DNA of 55,247 nucleotides, from contig NZ_JNYJ01000057.1 of NCBI RefSeq assembly GCF_000716715.1, positions 1 to 55,247 of the forward strand, given 5' to 3'. Positions 24,126 to 32,552 of the stretch are shown here, piece by piece; within the stretch, counting starts at the first letter, position 1, and each line of letters opens with the position of its first letter. The notes under the pieces were generated by a model, which made no database searches, was not told the origin of the DNA, and was given only the letters and a program-made list of their open reading frames with translations. Source of the DNA: Dactylosporangium aurantiacum. Lineage in GTDB: Bacteria > Actinomycetota > Actinomycetes > Mycobacteriales > Micromonosporaceae. Both the position numbers and the translations under genes were made by a program.

Positions 24126-25370
24126 CTACCGGCCGAGCGCCCCCTCGATCGTCCGCATCGACCAGCCGACCGCCGCCAGGTACGCCTTCGCCAGCTCCAC
24201 CGAGGACACCGGGGAGGTGGCCAGCGCCTGCTCGTCGGCGACCTCGTACGCGCGCACGATCGACAGCACCTGACCGAGCCGGCCGTGCCCGTCGACCAGC
24301 GCGTCGGCCACCTCGACGGTCAGCGGCAGGCGGTTGACCAGCTCGGCGACCGGCTCCGAGATGAGCTCGGCGACCCCGGCGAGCAGCCCGACGGTGAACG
24401 CCGCGTCGCCCTGCAGCCCGAGCCGCTCCGCGACGGTCTGGCACAGCCGGGCCCGGGCCATCGTCGTGGACAGCTGGTCCTCGGTCGCGGACTCGGCCAC
24501 GTCGCTGACGAGCATCAGCGCCGCCCACTGCCGGATCTTCGCCGAGCCGAGCAGCACGACGGCGTCGCGGACCGACGCCACCTTGCGCGGCAGGCCCGAC
24601 GCGGCGGAGTTGGTGGCCCGCAGCACCCGGTAGGACAGCGCCGGGTCGCTCTGCACGATCGAGGACACCTTCGCGATGTCGGCGTCCTCCGCGGTGACCG
24701 CGCCGAGCAGCTCCAGCCGGCGCAGCCGGGACGGGGACAGCGCCACCGCCGTCAGCACCTGGGGCCGGCCGACCGCATACCCCTGCAGCAGGTCGAAGCC
24801 CACCTGCTTGGCGAGCAGGATGTGCTCCTCGGTCTCGACCCGCTCCGCGACGAGCTTGATGCCGGGGTACCGCCGGCACCGCTCCACCACCTCCATGAGC
24901 TCGTCCGGCTCGCGGATGAGCAGGTCCAGCTTCACGTACGCGGCGAGCCCGAGCAGCCGCTCGTGGCCGAGGCCGAACACGAAGTCGTCGAGGGCGATCT
25001 CGTACCCCTGCTGCACCAGCCGCGCGGTGCCGGCGAGCACCGCGTCGTCGATCTCGACGGTCTCCAGGATCTCCAGGATCGCGTGGTCCGGGTCGAACGG
25101 CAGCGGCAGGTCACCGACGAGGAAGTCGCGGGTCAGGTTGATGAAGCACTTGCGCCCGCCGACGAGCTGCTCCAGCCCGAACTCGGTGAAGGCGTTGACG
25201 ATGACCTGGCTGGTGGCGTACGCGCTGCGGCGGGACGCCTCGACCTCGTCCGCGGCGCCGCGGAACAGCAGCTCGTAACCGACGACATGGCCGGCCCAGT
25301 CGTAGAGCGGCTGGCGGCCGATGTGCACGAGCTGTGTCGCGTCCGGGTGGGAGGTGGTGGCGGGCTGCAC
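24126..25370 (-). CDS. EAL-HDOD domain protein
   Basis: A 414-residue two-domain protein of the EAL-HDOD (YuxH/CdgJ-like) family. The N-terminal EAL-like half has YELLFRG in place of a standard EAL motif, with FINLTRDFL, EILETVEIDD, LDDFVFG, KLVAERVE and GFDLLQGYAVGRP. Metal-binding residues are only partly conserved, so it may bind cyclic di-GMP or a partner rather than hydrolyse. The HDOD half (about 200-400) lacks HD-type catalytic residues. GTG 25370 is chosen because it lies exactly six bases after GCCGATGGT; the frame is open to GTG 25454. It is co-transcribed with flhB, which suggests a link to motility. Confidence 0.88.
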   Translation of the reverse strand: MQPATTSHPDATQLVHIGRQPLYDWAGHVVGYELLFRGAADEVEASRRSAYATSQVIVNAFTEFGLEQLVGGRKCFINLTRDFLVGDLPLPFDPDHAILEILETVEIDDAVLAGTARLVQQGYEIALDDFVFGLGHERLLGLAAYVKLDLLIREPDELMEVVERCRRYPGIKLVAERVETEEHILLAKQVGFDLLQGYAVGRPQVLTAVALSPSRLRRLELLGAVTAEDADIAKVSSIVQSDPALSYRVLRATNSAASGLPRKVASVRDAVVLLGSAKIRQWAALMLVSDVAESATEDQLSTTMARARLCQTVAERLGLQGDAAFTVGLLAGVAELISEPVAELVNRLPLTVEVADALVDGHGRLGQVLSIVRAYEVADEQALATSPVSSVELAKAYLAAVGWSMRTIEGALGR

Positions 25371-25377
25371 GCCCCAA

Positions 25378-25405
25378 CCATCGGCACCCGGCGCTGCAAC
25401 CAAAG
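25378..25405 (-). promoter_or_regulatory. FliA-type leaderless promoter for EAL-HDOD and flhB
   Basis: Reading the - strand: CTTT (25405-25402), 16 bases, GCCGATGG (25385-25378). GTG 25370 follows after T and six more bases. The -10 element is excellent and the -35 element poor. Transcription would begin at or next to the start codon. Confidence 0.5.
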
Positions 25406-25412
25406 GAAAACC

Positions 25413-25440
25413 CTCAGAACCACCCGTTCGGCACCGATCA
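25413..25440 (+). promoter_or_regulatory. FliA-type promoter for flhA
   Basis: CTCA (25413-25416), 16 bases, ACCGATCA (25433-25440), 35 bases before the flhA GTG. It has the same 16-base spacer as the cheB, flgB and flbD promoters and lies back to back with the EAL-HDOD promoter. Confidence 0.6.
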
Positions 25441-25474
25441 GGGGAACGCGTCACATCAGAAAGACGAGGAGAGC

Positions 25475-27520
25475 GTGCCCAAACGCCTGTCGCAGTTCAT
25501 CGTGCCCATCGGCATCGTGTTGATCATCCTCATGATGGTCGTGCCGTTGCCGGCGTTCCTGCTGGACACGCTGATCGCTTCGAACATCACCCTCGCGCTC
25601 GTGATCGTGCTGGTCAGCATGTACGTGAAGCGGCCGCTCGAGTTCTCCTCGTTCCCGTCGCTGCTGCTCATCGCGACCCTGTTCCGCCTGGCGCTGAACA
25701 TCAGCGCGACCCGGCTCGTGCTCACCGACGGCTTCGCCGGCGCCGTCATCGACGCGTTCGGCCACTTCGTCGTCGGCGGCTCCCTCATCGTCGGCCTCGT
25801 CATCTTCCTGATCCTGTTCATCGTCCAGTTCATGGTCGTCACCAAGGGCGCCGAACGGGTCGCCGAGGTCGGCGCGCGCTTCACGCTCGACGCCATGCCC
25901 GGCAAGCAGATGGCGATCGACGCGGACCTCAACGCCGGCCTCATCGACGAGGCGACGGCCCGCAAGCGGCGCACCGAGATCACCTCCGAGGCGAGCTTCT
26001 ACGGCGCCATGGACGGCGCGTCGAAGTTCGTCAAGGGCGACGCGATCGCCGCCATCATCATCACGCTGGTCAACCTCATCGGCGGCTTCGCGATCGGCAT
26101 GCTGCAGCGCGGCATGTCGCCCGGCGACGCGATCGCGACCTACTCGCTGCTGTCCGTCGGCGACGGTCTCGTCTCGCAGATCCCGGCGCTGCTGCTGTCG
26201 GTGGCGACGGGCCTCATCGTCACCCGCTCCGCCAACGACGGCGACATGGGCACCACGGTCAGCAAGCAGCTCAGCCAGAACCGCCGGGCGCTGCAGATCG
26301 GCGGCGGCGCGGCGCTCGCCCTGTGCCTGATTCCCGGGCTGCCGAAGCTGCCCTTCCTGCTCGTGGGCGCCGCGGTGCTGGTGATCTCGCAGCGCCTGCC
26401 GAAGCCGGTCACGGAGGCCGAGGAGCAGGCCGCGGCCGCCGCCGAGGCCGAGCCGCCGCCCCCGGACCCGACGGAGGCGCTGCTCGGCGAGATGCGCGTC
26501 GACCCGCTGGAGCTGGCCCTGGCCCCCGACCTCGTCGACCTCGTCGACGCCAGCGGCGGCGACCTGCTCGAACGCGTCCGGGCGCTGCGCCGCAAGGTCG
26601 CCCTCGAGCTGGGCATCGTCATGCCGCCCGTGCGGACCCGCGACGACCTGGAGCTGCCGCTGTCCACGTACGCGGTGCGCATCAGCGGCGTCGAGGTCGG
26701 CCGCGGGCAGGCCCCGCCCGGCACCGTCCTGGCCATCGGCGACGGCCTGGACTTCCTGCCCGGCCGCGCCGGCGTCGAGCCCGTCTTCGGCCTCGCCGGC
26801 AAGTGGGTCCCCGCGGAGCTGCGCCACCAGGCCGACCTCACCGGCGCCACGGTCGTGGACCGGGCGTCGGTCATCATCACGCACCTGGCCGAGATCGTCC
26901 GCGTGCACGCCAGCCGCCTGCTGGGCCGCGAGGACGTCCGCGCGCTCACCGAGATCGTGAAGCGCACCCACCCCGTCGTCGTGGAGGAGCTGACGCCGTC
27001 CTCGCTCAGCCTCGGTCAGATCCAGCGGGTGCTGCAGACGATGCTCGACGAGGGGGTGCCGATCCGCGACCTGGTGCGCATCTTCGAGGCCCTGTCGCTG
27101 CAGGCGAAACAGTCCGCCGACCCCGACTCGCTCGTCGAGGCGGCCCGCGCGTCGCTCGGGCCGGCGATCGCCGCCCGGTACGCGCACGACGGCACCCTCA
27201 CCGCGATCACGCTCGACCCGAGACTGGAGCAGCAACTGCTGGAATCCCTGCGCCCCACCGACAGCGGGCTGCAACTGCTGATCGACACCGCCCGTGCCGA
27301 GTCGATGCTCGCCGACCTCACCAGAATCGCCGAGCTCGGCGAGGAACGCGGCACCGGTCCCGTCCTCGTCTGCTCACCGCAACTGCGCAACGCACTGCGG
27401 AAACTGGTGCAGATGGCGTTGCCGCGTTTGCCGGTTCTGTCCTACTCGGAGATCGCCGGGAGTACGCTGCGGATTGAGACTATTGGGGTGGTGAATGGTG
27501 CCTACCCGGTTGCTGCTTGA
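25475..27520 (+). CDS. flhA: FlhA flagellar export gate protein
   Basis: A 681-residue export gate component. About eight membrane helices occupy residues 8 to 300, including the FHIPEP-family segment FRLALNISATRLVL. The cytoplasmic linker and four-subdomain receptor for export chaperones follow (LALAPDLVDLVD, LELGIVMPPVRTRDDL, ALTEIVKRTHPVVVEEL, LSYSEIAGSTLRIETIGVV). The GTG start has GAGGAGAG directly before it. The 3' end overlaps flhF by 26 bases. It is transcribed away from flhB rather than with it, which is unusual compared with the classical flhB-flhA order. Confidence 0.97.
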   Translation: MPKRLSQFIVPIGIVLIILMMVVPLPAFLLDTLIASNITLALVIVLVSMYVKRPLEFSSFPSLLLIATLFRLALNISATRLVLTDGFAGAVIDAFGHFVVGGSLIVGLVIFLILFIVQFMVVTKGAERVAEVGARFTLDAMPGKQMAIDADLNAGLIDEATARKRRTEITSEASFYGAMDGASKFVKGDAIAAIIITLVNLIGGFAIGMLQRGMSPGDAIATYSLLSVGDGLVSQIPALLLSVATGLIVTRSANDGDMGTTVSKQLSQNRRALQIGGGAALALCLIPGLPKLPFLLVGAAVLVISQRLPKPVTEAEEQAAAAAEAEPPPPDPTEALLGEMRVDPLELALAPDLVDLVDASGGDLLERVRALRRKVALELGIVMPPVRTRDDLELPLSTYAVRISGVEVGRGQAPPGTVLAIGDGLDFLPGRAGVEPVFGLAGKWVPAELRHQADLTGATVVDRASVIITHLAEIVRVHASRLLGREDVRALTEIVKRTHPVVVEELTPSSLSLGQIQRVLQTMLDEGVPIRDLVRIFEALSLQAKQSADPDSLVEAARASLGPAIAARYAHDGTLTAITLDPRLEQQLLESLRPTDSGLQLLIDTARAESMLADLTRIAELGEERGTGPVLVCSPQLRNALRKLVQMALPRLPVLSYSEIAGSTLRIETIGVVNGAYPVAA

Positions 27521-29297
27521 GGGTCGTGACCTCGAAGAACTGCTCGCGCAGGTGCGCGCGGAGCACGGGCCGGACGCGGTCATCGTCTCCGCCGAGAAAG
27601 TGCGCACCGGTGGAGTCGGTGGCCTTTTCGGCACCCAGAAATATGAGCTGACGGTGGAGGTCCCGGATTCCGCTGCCACAACTCAATCATCCGGCCCTGA
27701 CCCCCGCAACGACGACACGCCGAAACGTTCGCTGAGTATTCAGGATCTGGCCGCGCTGGCCGATGCGGCCGAGGCGCAGGGCCGGAATCCGACGTTCGCC
27801 GACGTGCTCGCCGGCGCGCGGGAAGGCGCGTGGGAAAGCGCTGCGGAACATGTGCGGGAAGGTGCACCGCCGAATGCCGGAGGTGGGGTGCGTCCGCCGG
27901 GTGCCGGGGGTGCGCGTCCGCCGGGTCCGCCGGGTGCCGGGGGTCCGCCAAGTGCCGGAGGTGTGCGTCCGCCGGGTGCCGGGGGTCCTCCGCGGCCGCC
28001 GACCGCGGCCGACGCGCTGAACCGGCTCCTCGCCGACGCGCCGCCCGCCGAGGCGCCCAGCGGTGCGCCCTCGGTGCGCCCGTTCCGCCCGGCGGCCAAC
28101 CAGCCGATCGCGAAGCTCGGTGTCCGGCAGGTCAACGCCGACCCGCGGTTCGAGCAGCGCCCCGAGACGCCGCGGCCGCAGCGGTTCCAGCCACCGCCGG
28201 TGGACCCGCGTGCGGCGCCGGGCGGCGGTGACCCACGGCGGCGCGTGCCACCACCGCCGGACCCGCCCAGACCACAGCTGTCCGACCCTGAAACCGATTT
28301 CTGGCAGGAGTCCCCAATGCCTGTTGAAGCCACCGCCACCGTGGAGAAGCCGCGGACACCGGACGCGAGCGAACGGTTGGCCGGCGCGTACAACCCGCAC
28401 ACCGCCGCACAGGCGGCGGAGCGGGCCGCCGCCGAGCGCCCGGCCGCCGCGGCCGCCACCGAGCGCGCCGCCGCCGACCGGGCCGCCACTACCGCCGCGG
28501 CCGCCGGCGCCGCGCCTGCCGCTGGTGCTCAGGCCGCGCCGGCCGCGCCGGCTTCACCGGCTTCGCCGGCTTCGTCGGCTTCGCCGGCTTCACCGGCTTC
28601 GGTGGCGGAGCGCGCGGGCGCGGCGCCGGCGGTGACGGAGAAGCCGGAGCGGCAGGCGGCGCTGGGCCGCCGGCTGCAGTCGCTGGGCGTGCCGTCCGAC
28701 ATCGCGTTCCGGGCGACGGCCGCGGACACGTACACCGCCGTCGTCGACGCGTTCTCGGCGCTGCCGCTCGCCGAGCCGGCCCCCGACGGCCCGGGCGAGA
28801 CGCTCATCGTGGTCGGCGAGTCGACCCACGCCGTCGACGTCGCCCGCTGGGTCGCGGAGTCGCAGCGCCTCGACACCAGTCACATCCTGTTCGCCGGGCG
28901 CAACGCCGCCGCCGCGGGCATCGACCCGAAGCGCCGCATCACCGGCGCCCACGACGCCCGCCTGTGGGCCAAGAAGCTGCGCAAGTCCGACTCGCCGAGC
29001 GTGGTGGCCGTCGAGGCCGCCCTGGACGAGTCCGCCTGGGCCGCCGCGATCGTCGAGGCGGTCCGCCCGGTCGCGGTCTGGGTCGTCGTCGACGCCAGCC
29101 GCAAGACCTCCGACGTCGCGCACCACCTGCAGGGCCTGCGCCGGGTCGACGCGATCTGCCTGCGCGGCACCCTGTCCAGCGGCGACCCGGCCAGCCCGCT
29201 GTCGCTGCGGCTGCCGGTGGCGCTGCTCGACGGCCGCCCCTCGACCCCGTTCCAGTGGGCGGCGATGCTCTGCGAGCGCCTGAGCCTGGTGGGCTGA
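27495..29297 (+). CDS. flhF: FlhF-like protein with degenerate GTPase domain
   Basis: A 600-residue protein directly after flhA. The first 60 residues match the FlhF N-terminal domain (LLAQVRAEHGPDAVIVSAEK, then GGLFG and VEVPD). A long low-complexity linker rich in Gly, Pro and Ala spans about 110-390. The C-terminal 200 residues occupy the place of the SRP-type GTPase but have no Walker A. Where GPTGVGKTT is expected, at about 438-450, it reads VVGESTHAVDVA, and no DTAGR motif is seen. Classical FlhF GTPases position flagella at the pole; here GTP binding looks lost. The ATG overlaps the flhA end. Confidence 0.8.
   Translation: MVPTRLLLEGRDLEELLAQVRAEHGPDAVIVSAEKVRTGGVGGLFGTQKYELTVEVPDSAATTQSSGPDPRNDDTPKRSLSIQDLAALADAAEAQGRNPTFADVLAGAREGAWESAAEHVREGAPPNAGGGVRPPGAGGARPPGPPGAGGPPSAGGVRPPGAGGPPRPPTAADALNRLLADAPPAEAPSGAPSVRPFRPAANQPIAKLGVRQVNADPRFEQRPETPRPQRFQPPPVDPRAAPGGGDPRRRVPPPPDPPRPQLSDPETDFWQESPMPVEATATVEKPRTPDASERLAGAYNPHTAAQAAERAAAERPAAAAATERAAADRAATTAAAAGAAPAAGAQAAPAAPASPASPASSASPASPASVAERAGAAPAVTEKPERQAALGRRLQSLGVPSDIAFRATAADTYTAVVDAFSALPLAEPAPDGPGETLIVVGESTHAVDVARWVAESQRLDTSHILFAGRNAAAAGIDPKRRITGAHDARLWAKKLRKSDSPSVVAVEAALDESAWAAAIVEAVRPVAVWVVVDASRKTSDVAHHLQGLRRVDAICLRGTLSSGDPASPLSLRLPVALLDGRPSTPFQWAAMLCERLSLVG
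27876..27999. repeat. Gly/Pro-coding repeat in the flhF linker
   Basis: Imperfect repeats of a GTGCCGGGGGT and CGTCCGCCGGGT pattern encode PGAGG, RPPG and similar residues. A second run near 28545-28605 encodes SPAS units. These mark a disordered linker prone to length change. Confidence 0.7.
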
Positions 29298-29298
29298 C

Positions 29299-29601
29299 GT
29301 GCTCGGCATGGCGCGGTTCTCCACGCTGTTCCTGGCGTTGGTGATCGCGTCGCCGGCGCTGTACGCCACCTTCGTCACCCACCAGCTCGACGTGGAGACC
29401 GGCCTGTTGCGGCTGCTGGTCGCCGTGCCGGTGGCGGCGGTGATGCTCGCGGTGTTCCGGCTGGTCACCCGCGACTACGGCAGGCCCGGGGACCGCCCGA
29501 AGGGCCCGGCCACCGAGCCGCCCGGCGACGAGGAACCCCTGCGCGCCGAGGCCGTCGCCGGCGAACCGTTCCCCCAACGCCGCGCCGAGGACGCCCACTG
29601 A
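29299..29601 (+). CDS. Small membrane protein of unknown function
   Basis: A 100-residue protein with two predicted membrane helices (about 6-26 and 35-55) and a charged Pro/Glu/Arg-rich cytoplasmic tail (about 56-100). The GTG start lies one base past the flhF stop, with ATG 29308 in frame as an alternative. It ends 27 bases before the convergent fliR stop, with no obvious terminator between. I do not recognise the family. Position suggests co-expression with flhA-flhF, and a role at the export apparatus or membrane is possible but unsupported. Confidence 0.7.
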   Translation: MLGMARFSTLFLALVIASPALYATFVTHQLDVETGLLRLLVAVPVAAVMLAVFRLVTRDYGRPGDRPKGPATEPPGDEEPLRAEAVAGEPFPQRRAEDAH

Positions 29602-29628
29602 CGCGTGCTCGCGCCCGAACCGACCCGT

Positions 29629-30402
29629 TCAGGCGTCGAGCAGGCGCAGGACCAGCGTCACCGAGCGGTCCGTCAGGTTGGCGATCGCGTTGGGCAGCAG
29701 CATCATCGCGGAGCCCACGATCAGCAGGGTCAGCAGCACCTTCGCCGGGAAGCCGAACGAGAACGGGTTCAGCGCCGGGGCGGCGCGGGTCAGCAGGCCC
29801 AGCGCCACGTCCACCGCGAGCATCACCGCGACCAGCGGCGCCGCGATCTGCAGGCCCGCCAGGAACATGTCGGCCAGGCCGCCGGTGATGATGTCGGCGA
29901 AGACCCGCAGCGACATCGCGTCGGTGAGCGGGATCGCGGTGTACGAGCGGGCGAACCCCCGCAGGATCAGCTGGTGGGAGTCGGTGGCGAACATCAGCGC
30001 CATGCCGATGAGGTTGTAGAACCGGCCGAAGACGGCGTTGCCCTGCAGCGAGAACGGGTCCATCGCGAAGGCCAGGGTGAAGCCGCCGACCAGGTCGATG
30101 ACGTTGCCGGCGACCTGGACGGCGGCGAAGAGCAGCGCGGTGACGAAGGCGAGCGCGGCGCCGACGACGGCCTGCTCGACCGCGTTGGCGATGAGGACGC
30201 CGGCGGACATGCGGGGCGGGACCTGCGGGGCGAGGGTCGGCGCGAGCGGCAGTGCGATCGCCACCGACAGCAGCGCCTTGACCGGTGCCGGGGCGCCGCG
30301 GTTGTTGAACGGCGGGCACAGGGCGAGCCACACGCCCGCCCGGATCGAGCCGAGCAGGACCGCCAGGACCGTGCTCAGCGGCACGGTGTAGGTGTCAGGC
30401 AC
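29629..30402 (-). CDS. fliR: FliR flagellar export protein
   Basis: A 257-residue hydrophobic protein with about six membrane helices, including LLGSIRAGVWLALCPPFNNRG near the N-terminus and LTLLIVGSAMMLLPNAIANL near the C-terminus. FliR joins FliP and FliQ in the export channel core inside the MS ring. The GTG start overlaps the fliQ 3' end by eight bases. It is the last gene of the long - strand motor and export unit and is convergent with the flhA-flhF unit. Confidence 0.95.
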   Translation of the reverse strand: MPDTYTVPLSTVLAVLLGSIRAGVWLALCPPFNNRGAPAPVKALLSVAIALPLAPTLAPQVPPRMSAGVLIANAVEQAVVGAALAFVTALLFAAVQVAGNVIDLVGGFTLAFAMDPFSLQGNAVFGRFYNLIGMALMFATDSHQLILRGFARSYTAIPLTDAMSLRVFADIITGGLADMFLAGLQIAAPLVAVMLAVDVALGLLTRAAPALNPFSFGFPAKVLLTLLIVGSAMMLLPNAIANLTDRSVTLVLRLLDA

Positions 30403-30670
30403 CCTTGATCAGATCGGGGATCTGGGCGTACAGCTGCTCGGTGTAGGTGACCATCTCGTGCAGCATCCAGTTGCCGGCGAACAGCAGCGCGATGCCGATC
30501 GCGGCCGCCTTCGGCACGAAGGACAGCGTCGACTCCTGGATCTGGGTCACGGACTGGAACAGTGAGATGGCGAAGCCGACGATGAGCGCGGTGAGCAGGA
30601 TCGGCGCGCCGAGCTTCGCGGCGATGGTCATGGCCTGCAGGCTCAGTTCGATGATCTTGGTGTCGGTCAT
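30395..30670 (-). CDS. fliQ: FliQ flagellar export protein
   Basis: A 91-residue protein of two membrane helices (about 16-38 and 52-74) with the family segment LGAPILLTALIVGFAISLFQ and TQIQESTLSFVPK. It is a component of the FliPQR export channel. The ATG is 15 bases after fliP and its end overlaps fliR. Size and hydrophobic pattern are typical. Confidence 0.95.
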   Translation of the reverse strand: MTDTKIIELSLQAMTIAAKLGAPILLTALIVGFAISLFQSVTQIQESTLSFVPKAAAIGIALLFAGNWMLHEMVTYTEQLYAQIPDLIKGA

Positions 30671-30685
30671 CTGGGGTACACCTCG

Positions 30686-31468
30686 TCAGTGGTAGCTGGC
30701 CACGAGGGCGGTGAGGATCAGCCCCCACCCGTTGACCAGGACGAACAGCAGGAGCTTGAAGGGCAGGGCGATGGTGACCGGGGGCAGCATCATCATGCCG
30801 AGCGACATGAGGGCCGCCGAGACGACCATGTCGATCACCAGGAACGGGATGTAGATGACGAAGCCGATGATGAACGCGGCCCGCAGCTCCGACAGGATGA
30901 AGGCGGGCACCAGCGTGGTCAGCGGCACGTCGTCCTTGTTCTTCGGCAGGGGCCGGTCGGCGATCTTCGTGAAGAGCGCGATCTCGTCCTTGCGGGTCTG
31001 CTTGAGCATGAACGTCTCGAGGGGCTGGACCCCGTCCTTGAAGGCGACCGACTGGCTCTTCTCCCCTCGCAGGTACGGCTGCAGCCCGACGTCGTTCACC
31101 TCGCCGATGACCGGCGACATGATGAAGAGGCTGACGAACAGCGCCAGGCCGGCGATCACCTGGTTGGGTGGCACGTTGCTGAGGCCGAGCGCGTTGCGGG
31201 TGATCGACAGGACCACGAAGACCTTGGTGAAGCTGGTGGTCATCAGCAGCAGCGACGGCGCGATCGACAGCAGCGTCAGCAGGATGATGATGGTGATCGA
31301 CTGGCTGGGCTGCACGCCGCCGACGTCGATGTTGACGGTGCCGTCGGGCGGGCTGGGCGACACCGGCGGCTTCGGGGTCGGCGCGGCGGTGGCGGAGCCC
31401 GGCAGCAGGAGCAGCGCGGCGCACCCGGCTGCGACGGTCAGGAGCCGTACGGCAGCCGTGGACCTCAT
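30686..31468 (-). CDS. fliP: FliP flagellar export protein
   Basis: A 260-residue channel-forming export protein. A cleavable signal sequence (about residues 1-28, AAGCAALLLLPGSATAAP) is typical of FliP. The conserved core follows: SITIIILLTLLSIAPSLLLM, VVLSITRNALGLSNVPPNQV and LPPVTIALPFKLLLFVLVNGW. The start at ATG 31468 overlaps the fliO stop by four bases. FliP pentamers form the export gate pore with FliQ and FliR. Confidence 0.96.
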   Translation of the reverse strand: MRSTAAVRLLTVAAGCAALLLLPGSATAAPTPKPPVSPSPPDGTVNIDVGGVQPSQSITIIILLTLLSIAPSLLLMTTSFTKVFVVLSITRNALGLSNVPPNQVIAGLALFVSLFIMSPVIGEVNDVGLQPYLRGEKSQSVAFKDGVQPLETFMLKQTRKDEIALFTKIADRPLPKNKDDVPLTTLVPAFILSELRAAFIIGFVIYIPFLVIDMVVSAALMSLGMMMLPPVTIALPFKLLLFVLVNGWGLILTALVASYH

Positions 31469-31800
31469 CGCCGGCCCCGCAGGAAGCGCCACGCGTCGGC
31501 GGAGAACAGCGAGCCGGCCAGCGGTGACGGTGGGGACGCCTCGACCGGCTGCTCGAACAGGTGCGCGTCGGCGTCGGCGAGCAGCGACACGCCCGCGTCG
31601 CTGACCCCGAGGACCAGCGCCCGGTCGGCGACCTTGACGATCGCGACCGACGAGCCGCGGCTGAGCTGCTGGCGGGCGAGCACGGTCAGCAGGCCGGCCC
31701 CGTGGCCGCCGACGCCCCGGCGGGCCAGCCGCGCCAGCGCCCACAGTAGTACAAAAACCACTGTGAGTGAACACAGGACGCGCAGTGCCAGCTCGATCAT
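31465..31800 (-). CDS. fliO: FliO flagellar protein
   Basis: A 111-residue protein with one N-terminal membrane helix (about 6-26) and a small cytoplasmic domain containing LTVLARQQLSRGSSVAIVKVADRALVLGVSDAGVSLL, the FliO core. FliO helps assemble FliP rings. It lies 11 bases after fliN and overlaps fliP. FliO diverges quickly, but the pattern and position support the name. Confidence 0.85.
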   Translation of the reverse strand: MIELALRVLCSLTVVFVLLWALARLARRGVGGHGAGLLTVLARQQLSRGSSVAIVKVADRALVLGVSDAGVSLLADADAHLFEQPVEASPPSPLAGSLFSADAWRFLRGRR

Positions 31801-31811
31801 GACGGCAGGTC

Positions 31812-32552
31812 CTACGCCCGGTCCGACGGGCCGACGATCTCGGTGATCCGGATGCCGAAGTTCTCGTCGATGACGACCACCTCGCCGCGGGCGATGAGCC
31901 GCCCGTTGACCAGCAGGTCGGCGGGGCCGCCGGCGGCCCGGTCCAGCTCGATCACCGCGCCCGGGGCGAGCGACAGCAGCTCCCGCACGCTCATGCGGGT
32001 GCGGCCGAGCTCGGCGGTGACCTCCATCTCGACGTCGTGGAGCAGGTCGAACGCGGGCCGGCCGCGGTCGGTGCGCTCGCCGCGCGGCTCGTCGCCGCCC
32101 GGGGCGCCGGTGACCTCCACGGCGACCGCGAGCGCGACGACGGCCTGCACGGTGCCCTCGTCGGTGCGCAGCGGCACCAGCAGGCCGCCCGCGCCGGCCA
32201 GCTGCCCCATGGCGTCGGCGGGGGAGAGCACCTCGCCGGGGTCGACCACGACCGGGCCGACGGTGGCCGCCGCGGCCTCCAGGGCGGGCCGGACGGCCTG
32301 GCTGAGGTCCAGGGCGCCCATGGGGGAGTTGGCGAGGGCCTCGACCAGGTCCTGCGTGACGACGATCGCGACCTCGCCCTGCGCCGTGCCGGCGAACCGG
32401 GCGCGGACCGCCTGGCCCTCGATGGCCGGCTCGTCGACGTTCTGCGTGGGCGCACCGACGGAGAGCGGCGAGCTGGCGGGCAGCAGCGCCACGGCGGCCT
32501 GGGCGGCAGCCTCGGCACGAGCCAGCATGGCCTCGTTGGTGGCGATGGTCAT
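31812..32552 (-). CDS. fliN: FliN/FliY-type switch protein
   Basis: A 246-residue protein of the flagellar C-ring. The C-terminal 80 residues are a SpoA/FliN domain ([60 protein letters not shown]). The N-terminal 150 residues have a CheC-like beta/alpha pattern ([17 protein letters not shown] and similar), as in Bacillus FliY, but no clear E-x-x-N phosphatase site. The ATG overlaps the fliM stop by four bases. It is longer than enterobacterial FliN (about 137 residues), so FliY-like is a fair alternative name. Confidence 0.92.
   Translation of the reverse strand: MTIATNEAMLARAEAAAQAAVALLPASSPLSVGAPTQNVDEPAIEGQAVRARFAGTAQGEVAIVVTQDLVEALANSPMGALDLSQAVRPALEAAAATVGPVVVDPGEVLSPADAMGQLAGAGGLLVPLRTDEGTVQAVVALAVAVEVTGAPGGDEPRGERTDRGRPAFDLLHDVEMEVTAELGRTRMSVRELLSLAPGAVIELDRAAGGPADLLVNGRLIARGEVVVIDENFGIRITEIVGPSDRA

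Noticed and set aside
23052..25523. An 823-codon + strand frame opposite flhB and the EAL-HDOD gene
   Set aside because: It is antisense to two well-supported genes and has the His/Arg/Asp-rich composition typical of high-GC shadow frames.
25451..27274. A 607-codon - strand frame opposite flhA
   Set aside because: flhA is unmistakable on the + strand. The antisense frame is Asp/Glu/Arg repeat-like, produced by codon bias.
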